From contig BFEA01000482.1 of assembly GCA_003427395.1 (NCBI GenBank), positions 95,817 through 120,695 on the forward strand: DNA of 24,879 nucleotides. Reading direction: 5' to 3'. A model generated the notes under the pieces. It did no database searches and was not told the DNA's origin. It worked only from the letters and a program-made list of their open reading frames with translations. This stretch comes from Chara braunii. Taxonomy: Eukaryota > Streptophyta > Charophyceae > Charales > Characeae. This document shows positions 1-9,584 of this stretch, one piece after another. Positions within the stretch are counted from its first letter, which is position 1; each line of letters starts with the position of its first letter. A program made the translations under genes and the position numbers.

Positions 1-79
1 GAAAGGAGGCGAGGAAGGTGAAGAGAAGAAGAAGGTTGGTGAGGGAAGGAGAAGCCGGCAGCCATAGCTGACCGGAGGG

Positions 80-243
80 TTGACCGAGAGAGTTGACTAG
101 GCGTTGATAGGCGTTGATCGGTGTTGACGGGGAGTTGACCGGGAGTTGACTGGAGGTGCTGACCAGCATTGACCAGGGTTGACCAGGGGTCGATTGCAGC
201 GTTGACCGAGTGTTGACGAAGACCGTTGACCACGAGTTTGACC
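80..243 (+). repeat. 11-bp degenerate tandem array with TTGAC cores
   Basis: TTGAC starts at 80, 93, 124, 135, 146, 169, 179, 202, 213, 225 and 238. Degenerate units fill the gaps: TTGAT at 104 and 114, CTGACC at about 158 and a TCGATT-like unit at about 191. Steps are 10-13 bp, mean about 11.3 bp. The unit is roughly GTTGACCGGGA. TTGACC/T is the core of the plant W-box bound by WRKY factors; any such binding here is inference. Confidence 0.8.
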
Positions 244-797
244 AAGCTGGAGCCGGTATATTCTCGCCAAGCCTTCAGCCTATTCCCTCGCCCTATGAAT
301 GTGCACACACCCTGTGGTACTTGCTGAGTTAAGTCTGTCTGTCTCTTCTTTCTGCATCGAGTCTCTTCTGTCTAGGTGATAGAACTCTGTGGATGAAGGA
401 TAGGGCCTTGTTGACCAAACCCCTGCCGGACTAAGTAGGGCTAAAGAATGTGTCTGACGACTCGACTGTCCCGGAGGCCTAACCCTCCCAAGGACCGGTA
501 CTGACCGGCGGGCTGCTCGGTGTGGCACGGTAGGCCCGAAAGGCTGAGTTGTGGGCTGCACAACAGGCAGTCTAAGTGTTGAGAGACCTACCGATCGCGT
601 CGTCCTGTTTGCGACGTTAAATAATTCCCGAGGAGTTACGGGGGATCTCCTTAAATGCCTCCTGATCAGCAACAGGTCTAGTAGTGACATCCTTAGAATA
701 GGTCTAGGCTAGAGACCGTAGTTGACAGGATCCCTGTCCTGATTCTGTGAGTCTTAGATCGAGTCAGTAAGTTTGTCAGTTTGGGGTTAGAGTCTAA
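244..797 (+). other. Probable 5' leader of element A, no gene seen
   Basis: This stretch lies between the TTGAC array and gag. It has no convincing reading frame; a 136-codon minus-strand frame over 280-690 has no recognisable motif. It shares short phrases such as GGTCTAGGCTAG with the family-S LTRs (near 6010 and 10385), but no end-to-end match to the family-L LTR was found. It most likely is the untranslated leader of element A. Confidence 0.5.
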
Positions 798-2652
798 GTG
801 GTGAGGTTTGGAACCGTTGACCCGGTTGTGCACCAATCACCATGGTTGACACCCGTAGTGGGAAAAGCACTTAGCCCCTATACCCAGGAGCAACAAGAGA
901 AGATGGCCGCCTTAGTGAGAGAGAATAAAGAAAAGAAAGAGCTCCTGAAGCAGGCGAAGTTGAAAGTAATCGCAGAGGAGCAGGCGGCAAAAATGAAGAA
1001 ATTGGAGGAGGGGATGGAGGAGAAGAAAAAGGCTGCCGAGGAAGAAGCAGCAGCCGAAGCAGAAGAGGAGAGAAAACGCAGGGAAGTAAAAGGGGAGAGT
1101 AGTGGCACGGTGAATGAGGATGCAGCGATGGAGAAGAAGATTAGTGAGTGGATTGCTAACTTATCGTTGGGGGAAGACGAGGAGGCACAAGTGTATGTGC
1201 CACAGGAGGAGAAGGAAGCGTTTGCTAGGGCGCTAGCAACAATTGAGGACCCCCTGGAACGGCAGGAGACAGAGGAGGAGAAGAAGTTGGAGTGGAAGTT
1301 GAGGATGAAGAGGGAAAAGAAGAGAAGGAGGGAGGAAGTTAACCGGTTGACCACAGAGGTGGAAAAGGTGAGAGCCTGTAGACAAGAGGTGCAGGCGCAG
1401 GTGGACGTTTCTGCCAAAATGGATAAGATGTTGGGGTACCTGGAGGTGTTGAGTGAGGCCTGGCTAGAGGAGCGCCAAGCCAATTGGGGTCACGATGTGG
1501 CCCTGCGTGCTATGCGGTCAGGATTTCGGGACTTTGCGCGCGACATGGTTACCCACGATGGGGCCGAAGTCAGGCGGTTAAGAGAGAACGTGGGAAAGTT
1601 TTGTGAGGGCGCCATCGAGAGTGCCAAAGCGGTAGCCACTGTTGAGAGCGAGGCCAGACCTCGCAAGGACCCCGTTAAGCTTAAATTTCCAGACACATAT
1701 GTCGGGAAGGAGGAAAATTTTGATCATTGGGAGGCTGGCGTCAACACCTACGTGTACTTACAACATATTCTGACTGAGGAGCAAGTCCTCATAGCCTCTA
1801 GGCCCTCAAGGATGAAGCGACCAGTTTTGCCAGGTCCCTAGCGCGCGCAACCGGTTGTGAAAACAACCTGGTTGCATATTCCAAGATCACCCCCCTTCCT
1901 CAACTTTTCAAACTCCTACGAGAGAGATTTGCTGACCCCATGAGAGGCGTTAGGGCCTCTGACAAGTTACAGACCATCCACTCGCGACAGTGGAGGAGTG
2001 CAAGAGCACTCAAGGGGGTCATGGACGACTCGGTAGCCGTCCCCGACCATGGGGTCACTTAGACCCAGCTGGTCCAGTTATTTTATTGTGCCATGCCAGA
2101 GCCCTTGAGAGGGCATTTCTTTGATAAGTCTCAACAGGCCGACATCACATATGATGTGCTGAGTAGAGAGGTGGTCCTGTTTGAGTCAAAGTCCATGCCA
2201 GTGTCCACTTTCTGGCATAAGGACTTAGATAAGGAGAAGAAGTGGAAAGGGCGTACCATCTTGGGCCAAGTCAAGGCTAGGGATCACATGATCCTTACTT
2301 TAGAAGAAGGTGGTACTGATGAAGTCCCCTACAGTGAGATCGAGTGGGGGCTAGAGGAGGAGGACAGCAGCGTAGCGCAGGGGAGGTCTTATGCGGCTGT
2401 CGCGACTGGAGGGAGGCCGCAAGGTAGAGGAGGAGGCCAGGGCCACCGCTGAATCGTCAGGGTTCTAGTCGGTCCCTGCAGAGACGAGGTGGAAGGCCAC
2501 CTCCACAGTCGGATGGCACCCAGGCTTGCCATAGGGCAGGCCATGGGAAGATTTGGGCTTCGCCCAGCGCGTATGGCAGGAACGCGTGGACCTGGGTCTT
2601 GGGCCAGTGTTATCAAATTTGTGGTGACCCGGCCCATGTTATCAAATTTTGT
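798..2652 (+). pseudogene. gag: Element A gag, broken
   Basis: Gag forms the particle that packages element RNA. The frame from 798 opens with GTG; the first in-frame ATG is at 903. Residues about 30-125 are extremely Glu/Lys/Ala rich and should form a coiled coil, with a second charged helix at about 150-215. The capsid-like part begins near 1675 (KLKFPDTYVG, then FDHW). A one-base loss near 1802 moves the protein into another frame, which is stopped by TAG at 2060-2062 and ends at TGA 2450-2452. A zinc knuckle lies in a third frame at 2608-2652 and reads C-x3-C-x4-H-x4-C, one residue longer than the usual C-x2-C. Frame changes and stops make this a pseudogene. Confidence 0.85.
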
Positions 2653-2915
2653 CCTAAGTACAGACAGGCCCAATAGGCTGCCCAACAGTCAAAAGGCAGT
2701 CGCCAGTAGGGGTCGCAACTGCCCCTACTTCAAGGCCACGTGGGGAAGCGAGCGCGTGCAAACAGGTAACTCCCACACCACATGAGTCTATGGCAGAGGT
2801 TGCAGGCCAGTGCTTAGCTAGCCGTCCAGAGACTGCTTGTGTTAGCGTCTCTCAAGGCATTTCCCTCACACGCGTGGCAAAAGAGTTGAAGGAGAGGATG
2901 CCAGCCTAGGCCAAG

Positions 2916-3260
2916 ATGAAGAAGAAGAATAAGGGACAACTAATTTTAGTTGATGTAGAAGTTTTTAGGAGTAGAGTAGGGGCCCTCCGTAGTTATATTA
3001 GCCGTAGAGCGCTGAAGAAGTTGAGGCTAGGATTGAAAGTCCAAAAGTTGGCAGACCCTATAGTCAGTGCCTCGCAGACAACCGCACTATGCGTGTTGAG
3101 GACTACGTAGAGGGAGTGCAGGCGTATTTTCGCCTGGAGAAAAATGGGAAGGTGAAGAAAGTTCTCCATTCCCTGACTCTCCTCGTGCAGGACGACCTCC
3201 TTTTCGACATAGTGTTAGGAATGGATTGGGGAGAGGCAGCAGGGGCCACACTCCACTTGA
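2916..3260 (+). pseudogene. pol (PR): Element A aspartic protease, broken and active site lost
   Basis: The retropepsin domain processes Gag-Pol. Two frames cover it: 2916-3110, then a second from about 3089. The flap/C-terminal signature FDIVLGMDWG near 3205-3235 is typical of Ty3/gypsy proteases. The stretch where the catalytic D-S/T-G should stand, before GALRSYIS near 2965-3000, reads FRSRVGALRS, so the catalytic aspartate is absent. The frame change near 3089 separates the active-site half from the C-terminal half. Nothing suggests residual activity. Confidence 0.75.
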
Positions 3261-4315
3261 GAGAGCATGAGTGTAGGCTCCCTAGTCCGTCAGGCGAAGT
3301 TAAGATTGCCCGCTTGTTTCATGTTTCAGGTGTAGACAACACTCTGGCACATTGCTGTCTCAGTGCTCCCGCGTTCGCGCGACTAGTGAAAAAGGAGCAA
3401 CTAGAGGACCAGGTCGTTGTAGTATATGTCAGACCTGTCACTGAGCCTAAGGAAGGGGATAGTTCCACGGATACAACCATTGCCAAGCTGCTGGAGGAGT
3501 TCAAAGATTTAACTGAGTCGCCGACAGGAGTGGTGCCGCGACCAATCCAGCACAGAGTAGAAATAGAGCCTGGCAGTAGAACTCCTAAGGGAGCACTCTA
3601 TAGGATGTCCCCTAGAGAGTTAGAGGAGCTGCGCAAACAGTTGGATGAGCTCCTGGAGAAAGGTTGGATTAGGCCCAGTTCGTCTCCTTTTGGAACACCA
3701 GTTTTGTTTGTCCCCAAGGAGGAGGGAGAGTTGCGTATGTGCATAGACTACATGGGTTTGAATGCCATCACAGTGAAGAATGTTGAGCCGCTGCCCAGGA
3801 TAGACGATCTCTTAGATCGGGTGCAGGGTTGCAGGTATTTCTCAAAGATAGACTTGAAGTCCGGGTATCATCAGATAGAGGTCCATCCTGATGATCTGTA
3901 CAAGACTGTGTTCCGGACTAGATATGGGCATTATGAGTTCATTGTTACGCCATTTGGACTGACCAATGTGCCAGCTACATTTCAGCGATGTATGAATGAC
4001 TTGTTTAGGCCTTGGTTAGATAGATTTGTCGTAGTATATTTAGACGACATCCTAGTATTCAGTAGGACCCTCCAGGAGCACCAGGGTCATTTGAGGCAGG
4101 TCTTGGAAAAGCTGAGAGAAGCTAACTTGAAGATCAACGCAAAGAAGTGCGAGTGGGCCAAGACACAAGTCTTGTACTTGGGCCATGTGTTAGACGGAGA
4201 TGGCATCAAACCTGAGGACAATAAGATAGCAGCGATTAGAGACTGGCCGACGCCCTGCACGTTGACAGAGTTGCGGTCGTTCTTAGGCCTAGCTAACTAC
4301 TATAAAAGTTTGTGA
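3261..4315 (+). pseudogene. pol (RT): Element A reverse transcriptase
   Basis: This is the best preserved part of element A, open from 3089 to 4315. It carries the Ty3/gypsy RT series: the lead-in YRMSPRELEELRKQLDEL, KGWIRPSSSPFGTPVLFV, MCIDYMGLNAIT, FSKIDLKSGYHQI, FGLTN and the catalytic VVYLDDILVFS near 4030. Thumb/connection motifs follow (YLGHVL, LRSFLGLANYY). The frame ends at a TGA at 4313-4315 because one base has been lost in the ATAAAAG run near 4302-4307, which moves the RNase H domain into the next frame. Family membership is certain; function is lost. Confidence 0.92.
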
Positions 4316-4912
4316 GGAACTTCTCGACTATCGCCGCTCCCCTTCGCAGGTTGCTCAAGAAAGAGGCAATCTGGCAGTGGGATAAAGATCGTACGTTTGC
4401 ACTAAAGAAGTTGAAGCGCGCATTGATAGAGTATCCTGTCCTCAAGGTGGCGGATCCGTCTTTGCCATTTGTCGTCACCATGGACGCGAGTCAATATGGG
4501 ATAGGAACCGTGTTACAGCAGGATGACGGCAATGGTTACAGACCCGTAGAGTTCATGTCAGCGAGGATGCCCTCAGAGAAGGTTGCTACTTCCACGTACG
4601 AGAGAGAACTCTACGCTCTCAGGCAGGCTTTAGTGCACTGGAAGCATTACCTGCTTGGGAGGCACTTCAAGGTGAAACGCTCTCAGGCAGGCTTTGGAGC
4701 ACTGGAAGCATTACGTGCTTGGGAGGCACGTCAAGGTGGCTACAGACCATGAAACGCTTAGATGGTTGAAGACACAGGCCAAAATGACACCTAAGTTTAC
4801 TAGGTGGGCCGCTGAGATAGACCAGTACGACTTTGAGCTCAAACCTGTTAAGGGCAAATACAACGTAGTTGCAGATGCTCTGAGAGGGGATCACACTACT
4901 TTGGAGCCATAG
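4312..4912 (+). pseudogene. pol (RH): Element A RNase H, split by tandem duplication
   Basis: RNase H removes the RNA strand during reverse transcription. The first half (from 4312) has VVTMDASQYGIG with the catalytic Asp, and YERELYALRQAL with the catalytic Glu. A 64-bp direct duplication (4616-4679 and 4680-4743) then shifts the frame. The rest continues from about 4694 in another frame with TDHETLRWL and NVVADAL, the later catalytic positions. The final frame stops at 4910-4912. The domain would read through without the second 64-bp unit. Confidence 0.88.
4616..4743 (+). repeat. 64-bp tandem duplication inside RNase H
   Basis: Two adjacent 64-bp units both begin CTCTCAGGCAGGCTTT and include GAAGCATTAC and GCTTGGGAGGCAC. 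They differ at a few positions. Because 64 is not a multiple of 3, the duplication shifts the pol frame. Confidence 0.9.
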
Positions 4913-7235
4913 TTCACTATCTGGACATAGGGAGTGATCTGCAAGAGAAAGTTAGACAGGCTTATGCGCAGGACCCTATTTATAGTGACCTCCTCAAGAA
5001 AGTTAAGGAGGCCCCAGAGACTGAGCCAGATTACCGCACTACACAGGGGTTGTTATTTGAGAAGACTAATGTCGTAGACCGTCTGTGTGTTCCCAACAGC
5101 GAGGAGATCTGTAGTTTAATCCTAGGGGAATGCCAAAACACAGAGTGACACTTCGGTTGGCAAAAGACTCTAGCCAACCTGATGCATGCGTATACATGGC
5201 CTGGAATGAAGAACGACTGTATAGAGTATGTTCGCAGTTGTAAAGTCTGCCAGAGAAACAAGAACACTACGCGTGCCCCTCTAGGTCTTCTCAGACCCTT
5301 GCCTATTCCTGACCAGCTCGGAGATTCTGTGTCCATTGACTTTATGGATACGCAGGTCAAGAGTAGGCACGGCAAGAGCCAAGTCATGGTTATAGTCGAT
5401 AGATTTAGCGAGTATGCTGTTTTTGTTCCTTTACCTGCTGAGGCCCGTACAGAGTTAGTGATTCATAAGTTTTTTTATTTTGGGTTAGTGAGCATGGAGT
5501 CCCGTTGTAAATAGTCATCGATAGAGATAGTCGCTTCACTAGCCAGAACTGGTAGGAGCTGATGAAAGTCTATGGATCTAAGTTGTTGATGTCGTCTGGC
5601 CGTCATCCAGAGACTAACGGTCAGACTGAGCAGATGAACAAGATCCTGCAACAAGTTTTGCGCATGTGCAATGACTTGCTGATTCTGACTGCCGAGATTG
5701 GCTGCGAGGCTGTATACTAACCAGTAGGTTAGTTTTGTAATTTTGTTTGGCTGAGGGCTAACCGACGGACCTACCTGTACGGAAAACCCCTGAGGGACAT
5801 ATTTGCAAATATGGGAAAATAGGCCCGGTAGTACTTCGGGTTTCCTACAGCCACCCTAACTGCTGAGCGCAGGCTCGGGCTACCCCTAGGACAGACAGGC
5901 CCTAAGGGCCTAATCTGATAGACTGTCATATAGCCTATAGCCGGGTCCGATAGAGGCCGAGAGGCCGAAACAGCAGCGGTACCGGTCGGTCAGTCAATCC
6001 GGTCTAGGTCTAGGCTAGGTAGAGTAGTCTATTAATAGTTTAGGGACTTCGGTCCAGGACTTTTGGCAGTTCATTTTTGCGATACTGCGTTCTGGAGCCA
6101 GGAGGTCTGCAGCGGCGATTGTCTACAGGCGGTACCCTGAGACCCTCACCGTGGACAGCAGCCATAGCCAGCCTGCTGAGGGCTTGCCATAGCTGGGGCA
6201 TCCCCTGCGCATCAACCCCTGTGGGTTTCTGCGAGTGGCTGGGCTGTGTGGAGACTCTACACTGAGTCTATGTGGGTGGTGGCAGCCATAGCTGCCGGTT
6301 CTTCGTCAGAGTTGTTCAGCGGCACTGAAGACTTCATCGCAGGATCTGTTCTTCATCTGGGTGGTTGGCGCCGGCCTCTGGGAGGCCATTCTGATGTGGC
6401 GCTACTAACTGGGTGTAGGGTAGTGAGTGGAGTGTGAGGTTCTGAGAGTGGCGAGACACTGGAACAAACTCTGTAGCGATTTTTGGTTACTTGGCTCATC
6501 ATTAGTGTGTATTCCAATTGTTATCCTCGCAGGTTCTTTCTTGTGATTGGTTGTTGGGAGTATCGTCAGAGAGTGAGAAACACTGTGTGCCCTCTCCCCA
6601 TCTGTGCATGGTTGTGCTTCCGCTATCTATTCTGATCTGTGTGCAGTGTGGACTTTGTCTCCTCCCCCCCTTCTCTTGTGCATGTATGGGCGTGTATGAG
6701 ATTGTCTGCGTGTGAGTGGCGGTAAAAATTCGTCAGACAACCAAGTTCATAACACATGTACATTAGACCTGATCAAATTAACTGGGACGAGATGTTACCC
6801 AAGGTAGCCAGTGCGTACAATAACAGCGTACATTTGTCCACCTGTCGCACTCCCAACGAGTTGCACAAGTCCTTTAGACCACGTAGACCATTTGAGGGAC
6901 TTAACCGGGATCAGATTCACAGGCTACCGCCGGGTACCTGGGAGTTCGCGTTACAGCACGAGAAAGAGATAGCCACTATTGTTGAGAACCTCAGGAAGGC
7001 CCAACACCGAAAGGTAGAACAAGCTAATAAGCACCGTCGCCCGTCGTAGTTTCAGGTAGGCGACCTAGTCTGGGTCAAGTCCAAAGAGTTCGCTCCTGAG
7101 GAAAACATCTCGCAGAAGTTACTGCTCGCGTATAGAGGACCATGGCCAGTTCTAGAAGTTAAGGGCGGAGAGGATGGTCCGTCCTACACCATAGAGATCC
7201 CAGCACACCTCCTCACCTACCCTGTATTTCATGCA
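4913..7235 (+). pseudogene. pol (INT): Element A integrase, split by solo LTR
   Basis: Integrase inserts element DNA into the host chromosome. The N-terminal zinc domain survives in pieces: an in-frame TGA near 5147 falls in the first His pair, and the Cys pair reads CKVCQ near 5250. The core begins at SIDFMDT near 5335 (first Asp). A stop at 5512-5514 follows, then DRDSRFTS near 5520 (second Asp), another stop near 5552, and HPETNGQTEQ near 5605 (third, Glu). The reading frame is cut after 5666 by the S solo LTR and resumes at 6759 with the downstream helix region (SAYNNSVH, TPNELH). A TAG at 7047-7049 precedes the GPW/HASKL-type C-terminal region. Confidence 0.88.
5667..6754 (+). mobile_element. 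Solo LTR S1 (family S), 1088 bp, in element A integrase
   Basis: It begins TGCAATGACTTGCTG and ends CATAACA (TG...CA), with CATG on both sides (5663-5666 and 6755-6758). Removing it plus one CATG rejoins the integrase frame. It matches 10034-11289 along its length, including the shared phrase TTTGTTTGGCTGAGGGCTAA. It contains no coding capacity. Its parent element is not in the window. Strand is nominal: no promoter clearly fixes orientation, though S2 has AATAAA on the plus strand. Confidence 0.9.
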
Positions 7236-7241
7236 TCAAAA

Positions 7242-7469
7242 TTGTTGTCGTGTGTCACGAGTCAACATTTTCCATCTAGGAGGTCCATGATCCCCCCAGA
7301 CATGGACGGGAGATACGACATTGATGGCATCGTAGGTGAAGATGTGTTCAGAACAGGAGGTAGAGGCCGTCCGCAGAAGCAGTATAAGGTCCGGTTTGCT
7401 TGTAAGGAACCGGAGGACGACCGCTGGTTCACTACAGCCGAACTTCTAGACAGCTCCCGACATAGTTAG
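7242..7469 (+). pseudogene. pol (CHD): Element A C-terminal chromodomain
   Basis: This is the last segment of pol, in the same frame as the integrase C-terminus after the stop at 7047-7049. DGRYDIDGIVGEDVF is followed by GRGRPQKQYKVRF and EDDRWFTTAELL, which follows the chromodomain pattern of two beta strands, a Trp strand and the start of the final helix. Chromodomains steer chromovirus integration to marked chromatin. The position of the KWKG tryptophan is a Phe here, so the aromatic cage is incomplete. It ends at TAG 7467-7469. Confidence 0.75.
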
Positions 7470-7553
7470 AGCCTGTGAGAGAGATAAGAAAGGGAAAGGT
7501 CCTGCCTTGGACTGAGTTATTCTCGGAGGACCTTGAATTTAGGCCGGCGGGAG
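7470..7553 (+). other. Element A 3' untranslated stretch with purine-rich tract
   Basis: This short gap lies between the pol stop and the 3' LTR. Purine-rich runs at 7478-7500 and 7541-7553 (ending GGCGGGAG directly before TGAAACGG) are candidates for the polypurine tract that primes plus-strand synthesis. Confidence 0.5.
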
Positions 7554-7786
7554 TGAAACGGTATTCACCAGTTCGCAGTAGCCGATGCAGATGCTAGGGC
7601 TCGATCCCTAGTCCCCACCTTACCTGTGTACAGTATCTGTGTCGACCCCTAGAGTTGAACCCGTGACCTGTGTATTTGTAACAGTTGGTAGACTGTCGTA
7701 GGGTCCATGGGTAGCAGGGGTTCGATCTGTAGACCTGTCGAGTAGGAGTCTCAGTCAGGTCTAGAATTCGTAGCTGTAGTTTTCCC

Positions 7787-7896
7787 GAAGGGTCAAGGTC
7801 GTAGCTGCTACAGTCCAGAAAGGTCAAGGTCGTAGCTGCTACAGTATCGAAAGGCCAAGTCTACGGCCTTCCGAAAGGTCCGAGTAGTGGCCTTTC
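7787..7896 (+). repeat. U3 tandem array in L1
   Basis: Two 31-bp units (7787-7817, 7818-7848) share GGTCAAGGTCGTAGCTGCTA. They are followed by two shorter relatives (7849-7872, 7873-7896), each starting GAAAGG. The solo copy L2 has only a single short equivalent at this point. Its place about 170-270 bp upstream of the TATA box is typical of LTR enhancer repeats. Confidence 0.8.
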
Positions 7897-8061
7897 GAAG
7901 TTGCCCATGTTTAGGCTGAGGCAAGTGGGCAAGTGGTGGAGTCTACCCGTGCTGAGTCAGCAGTCTCAGTCCCAGTCAGTCCTGGTTCAGTCAAGCAAGT
8001 ACCGCATGGGACTGTATGCACTACGGGCATGGGAAAGGGCCAGACCAACGAGCTGCAGAAG

Positions 8062-8068
8062 TATAAAT
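8062..8068 (+). promoter_or_regulatory. TATA box of family-L LTR (L1)
   Basis: TATAAAT is conserved in both L copies within the shared phrase GTATAAATCAAGAGGCAGCG. Transcription would start about 30 bp downstream, dividing U3 from R. Confidence 0.7.
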
Positions 8069-8495
8069 CAAGAGGCAGCGCCCAGTCATTCATTGATTCC
8101 TGCGTGAGCCATGCAGAAGCGCTGCCACAAGCGACTTGTGCGAGGTGGTCTGTAGTGAGCCGGAAGACAAAGTGGGCGAGAGAGAAGGAGCTTAGCCATA
8201 GTGATAGGGTAGTAGCGGCCATAGCCGCCATAGCTGTAGATAGCGTGCAGTGTGAGTGTGTGTGTGTGTGTACCAGAGTATCGCGTGTGGGATATCCAGG
8301 GTGATCCTGTGTGTGCGAACAGAGAGTTGTGTGGGCGCTGTGTCGCCATAGCCATCAAAGTGACCTTGTATCTGAACTGTGTTCTCGGCTACCATATCTC
8401 TGAGTTTTGAGTGGGCGCTCGTCGCAAGTTTGCTGCGCACCTGTTTGCATGCATGAGAAGTGTGAATGAGAACGAGTCTGATTGCACGAGAAAGA

Positions 8496-8508
8496 GGGGG
8501 GGGGGGGG
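8496..8508 (+). repeat. Poly-G run
   Basis: This G homopolymer, within AAAGAG...GAAT, lies in the 25-bp spacer between element A (ends 8486) and LTR R1 (starts 8512). Confidence 0.9.
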
Positions 8509-8549
8509 AATTGCAGAGATTTGACGAAGTCCTCCTTGATTTACTAATA

Positions 8550-8552
<3 letters not shown>

Positions 8553-8590
<38 letters not shown>
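8553..8590 (+). repeat. (AATC)n microsatellite
   Basis: About 9.5 units of AATC, inside the left part of LTR copy R1. Confidence 0.95.
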
Positions 8591-9406
8591 CAATCAGTAG
8601 ATCAAGCAGGCTGGGTACTTGATTGGGCGGATCCTCTGATTGAGAGGTTCGCTCCGATACCAAACTGTCGCATACCGTAAAGGTGCAGACCAAAACAAGA
8701 ACCGACCTTTCTCACATAGTACAAGATAGCACAGCGGAAGGCTTAAATACCAATGATCCGAACAATCAATGTTGTCATCCAGACCAGACATACATCATCA
8801 TCATTCCATGGTGTGAAGGGGCCTGGCGGTCACACAGGAAGAATGCGCCAGTCCCCAACCACACACAGACGAAGAAGAGGGGGGTTAGACGAAGAAGAGG
8901 AGGAATGTCGTCAACACCAAGTCTTTGGTACAGGTCCCAAATAATCCCTCGTAAAATGTCTGAATCCCAATGTCGAGTCTGGACCCAAATGTCGCCAAGT
9001 CCCAAAGTAACCAATCTCTCTCTCTCTCTCATAGTCTGCAGATACTGAGAAGTCATGTAGCGAGAGGGGGAGGAGGAGATGGTGGACTTATAAGAGGAAG
9101 AAGAAGAACTCTCTCTCTCTCTCTCTCTCAGTCCGGTACTAGCCTGTGAAGGTGGCGCCTTGTTGCAGGTACATCGAAGACGAAGCTGGAGCTATGGCGC
9201 CACAGGTAAGTCTCCCTGGCCTCCGCCAACCATCTCTCTCTGTCCACTACTACTCCAGCTCCTGACGCTACTACTACTACTGCAGTGCTCCTCCAGAGTG
9301 CTGCTGCCGAATCCTGAAGACTGCCTCCTGCCTCCTGCACATGAAGTGCCTGGGAAGTTCCTACGAACTACCTCGTGACTGTCTGCAGCCTGCAGGGCGG
9401 GCCAGT

Positions 9407-9415
9407 CTTATATAG
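9407..9415 (-). promoter_or_regulatory. Candidate TATA box of LTR R1 (minus strand)
   Basis: The minus strand reads CTATATAAG, followed by a GC-rich stretch. It lies in the part of R1 that is missing from R2, downstream (on the minus strand) of the 46-bp repeats. This is where an LTR promoter would be expected. Confidence 0.45.
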
Positions 9416-9584
9416 TGCTGGCCCATCCAGGAGGCTGCTCTTGCCAATGTCAAAACGTGCCAGACCCTGGTGTTGAAGTTCAAACAAGGGTTGTCTTGAA
9501 AACCGGTCAAAAATGGCCTGTGCTAAAAGCCTGGTCTGGTGCCTAAGTCTCAGGGCAGGTCGACTTTACGAGGGCCCTGAAAAT

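Larger units (their letters stand above)
1..8486 (+). mobile_element. Element A: decayed Ty3/gypsy chromovirus, 5' LTR outside window
   Basis: Order on the plus strand is leader, Gag coiled coil, zinc knuckle, protease, reverse transcriptase, RNase H, integrase, chromodomain and 3' LTR, which is the Ty3/gypsy chromovirus order. Coding parts lie in several frames with many stops, so the element is dead. The 3' LTR (7554-8486) is recognised because a solo copy of the same sequence sits at 11324-12158 with its own target duplication. No matching 5' LTR is found in 1-797, so it should lie to the left of the window. The 4 bases after the element are CGAG, the predicted target duplication. A family-S solo LTR (5667-6754) lies inside the integrase and a 64-bp tandem duplication lies inside RNase H. 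Confidence 0.88.
7554..8486 (+). mobile_element. 3' LTR of element A (L1, family L), 933 bp
   Basis: It starts TGAAACGG and ends CTGATTGCA. Both ends were fixed by comparison with solo copy 11324-12158: the two agree throughout and diverge exactly at these points. It contains a TATA box (8062-8068), a U3 tandem array (7787-7896) and three GCCATAGC octamers (8218, 8227, 8345). Outside it lies CGAG, the expected target duplication. Confidence 0.9.

Noticed and set aside
187-200. TCGATTGCA resembling the end of the family-L LTR (CTGATTGCA), as a possible 5' LTR border of element A.
   Set aside because: The match is only some nine bases, upstream sequence does not align with the LTR, and no TGG primer-binding site follows.
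878-1483. 201-codon minus-strand frame, Ser/Phe rich.
   Set aside because: It is the antisense shadow of the Glu/Lys-rich gag coiled coil; no domain is recognisable.
8553-8590. Regular short repeats considered as a CRISPR-like or centromeric array.
   Set aside because: It is a simple tetranucleotide microsatellite without spacers.
8649-8669. A plus-strand GATACCA followed by AAC and TGTCGC, which reads on the minus strand as a tRNA-iMet-like primer-binding site after an LTR end.
   Set aside because: The surrounding words (ATTGAGAG, CCAAA, ACCG, CAATGTT) align with the inside of LTR R2 (12831-12935), so this point is internal to the LTR, not its edge.
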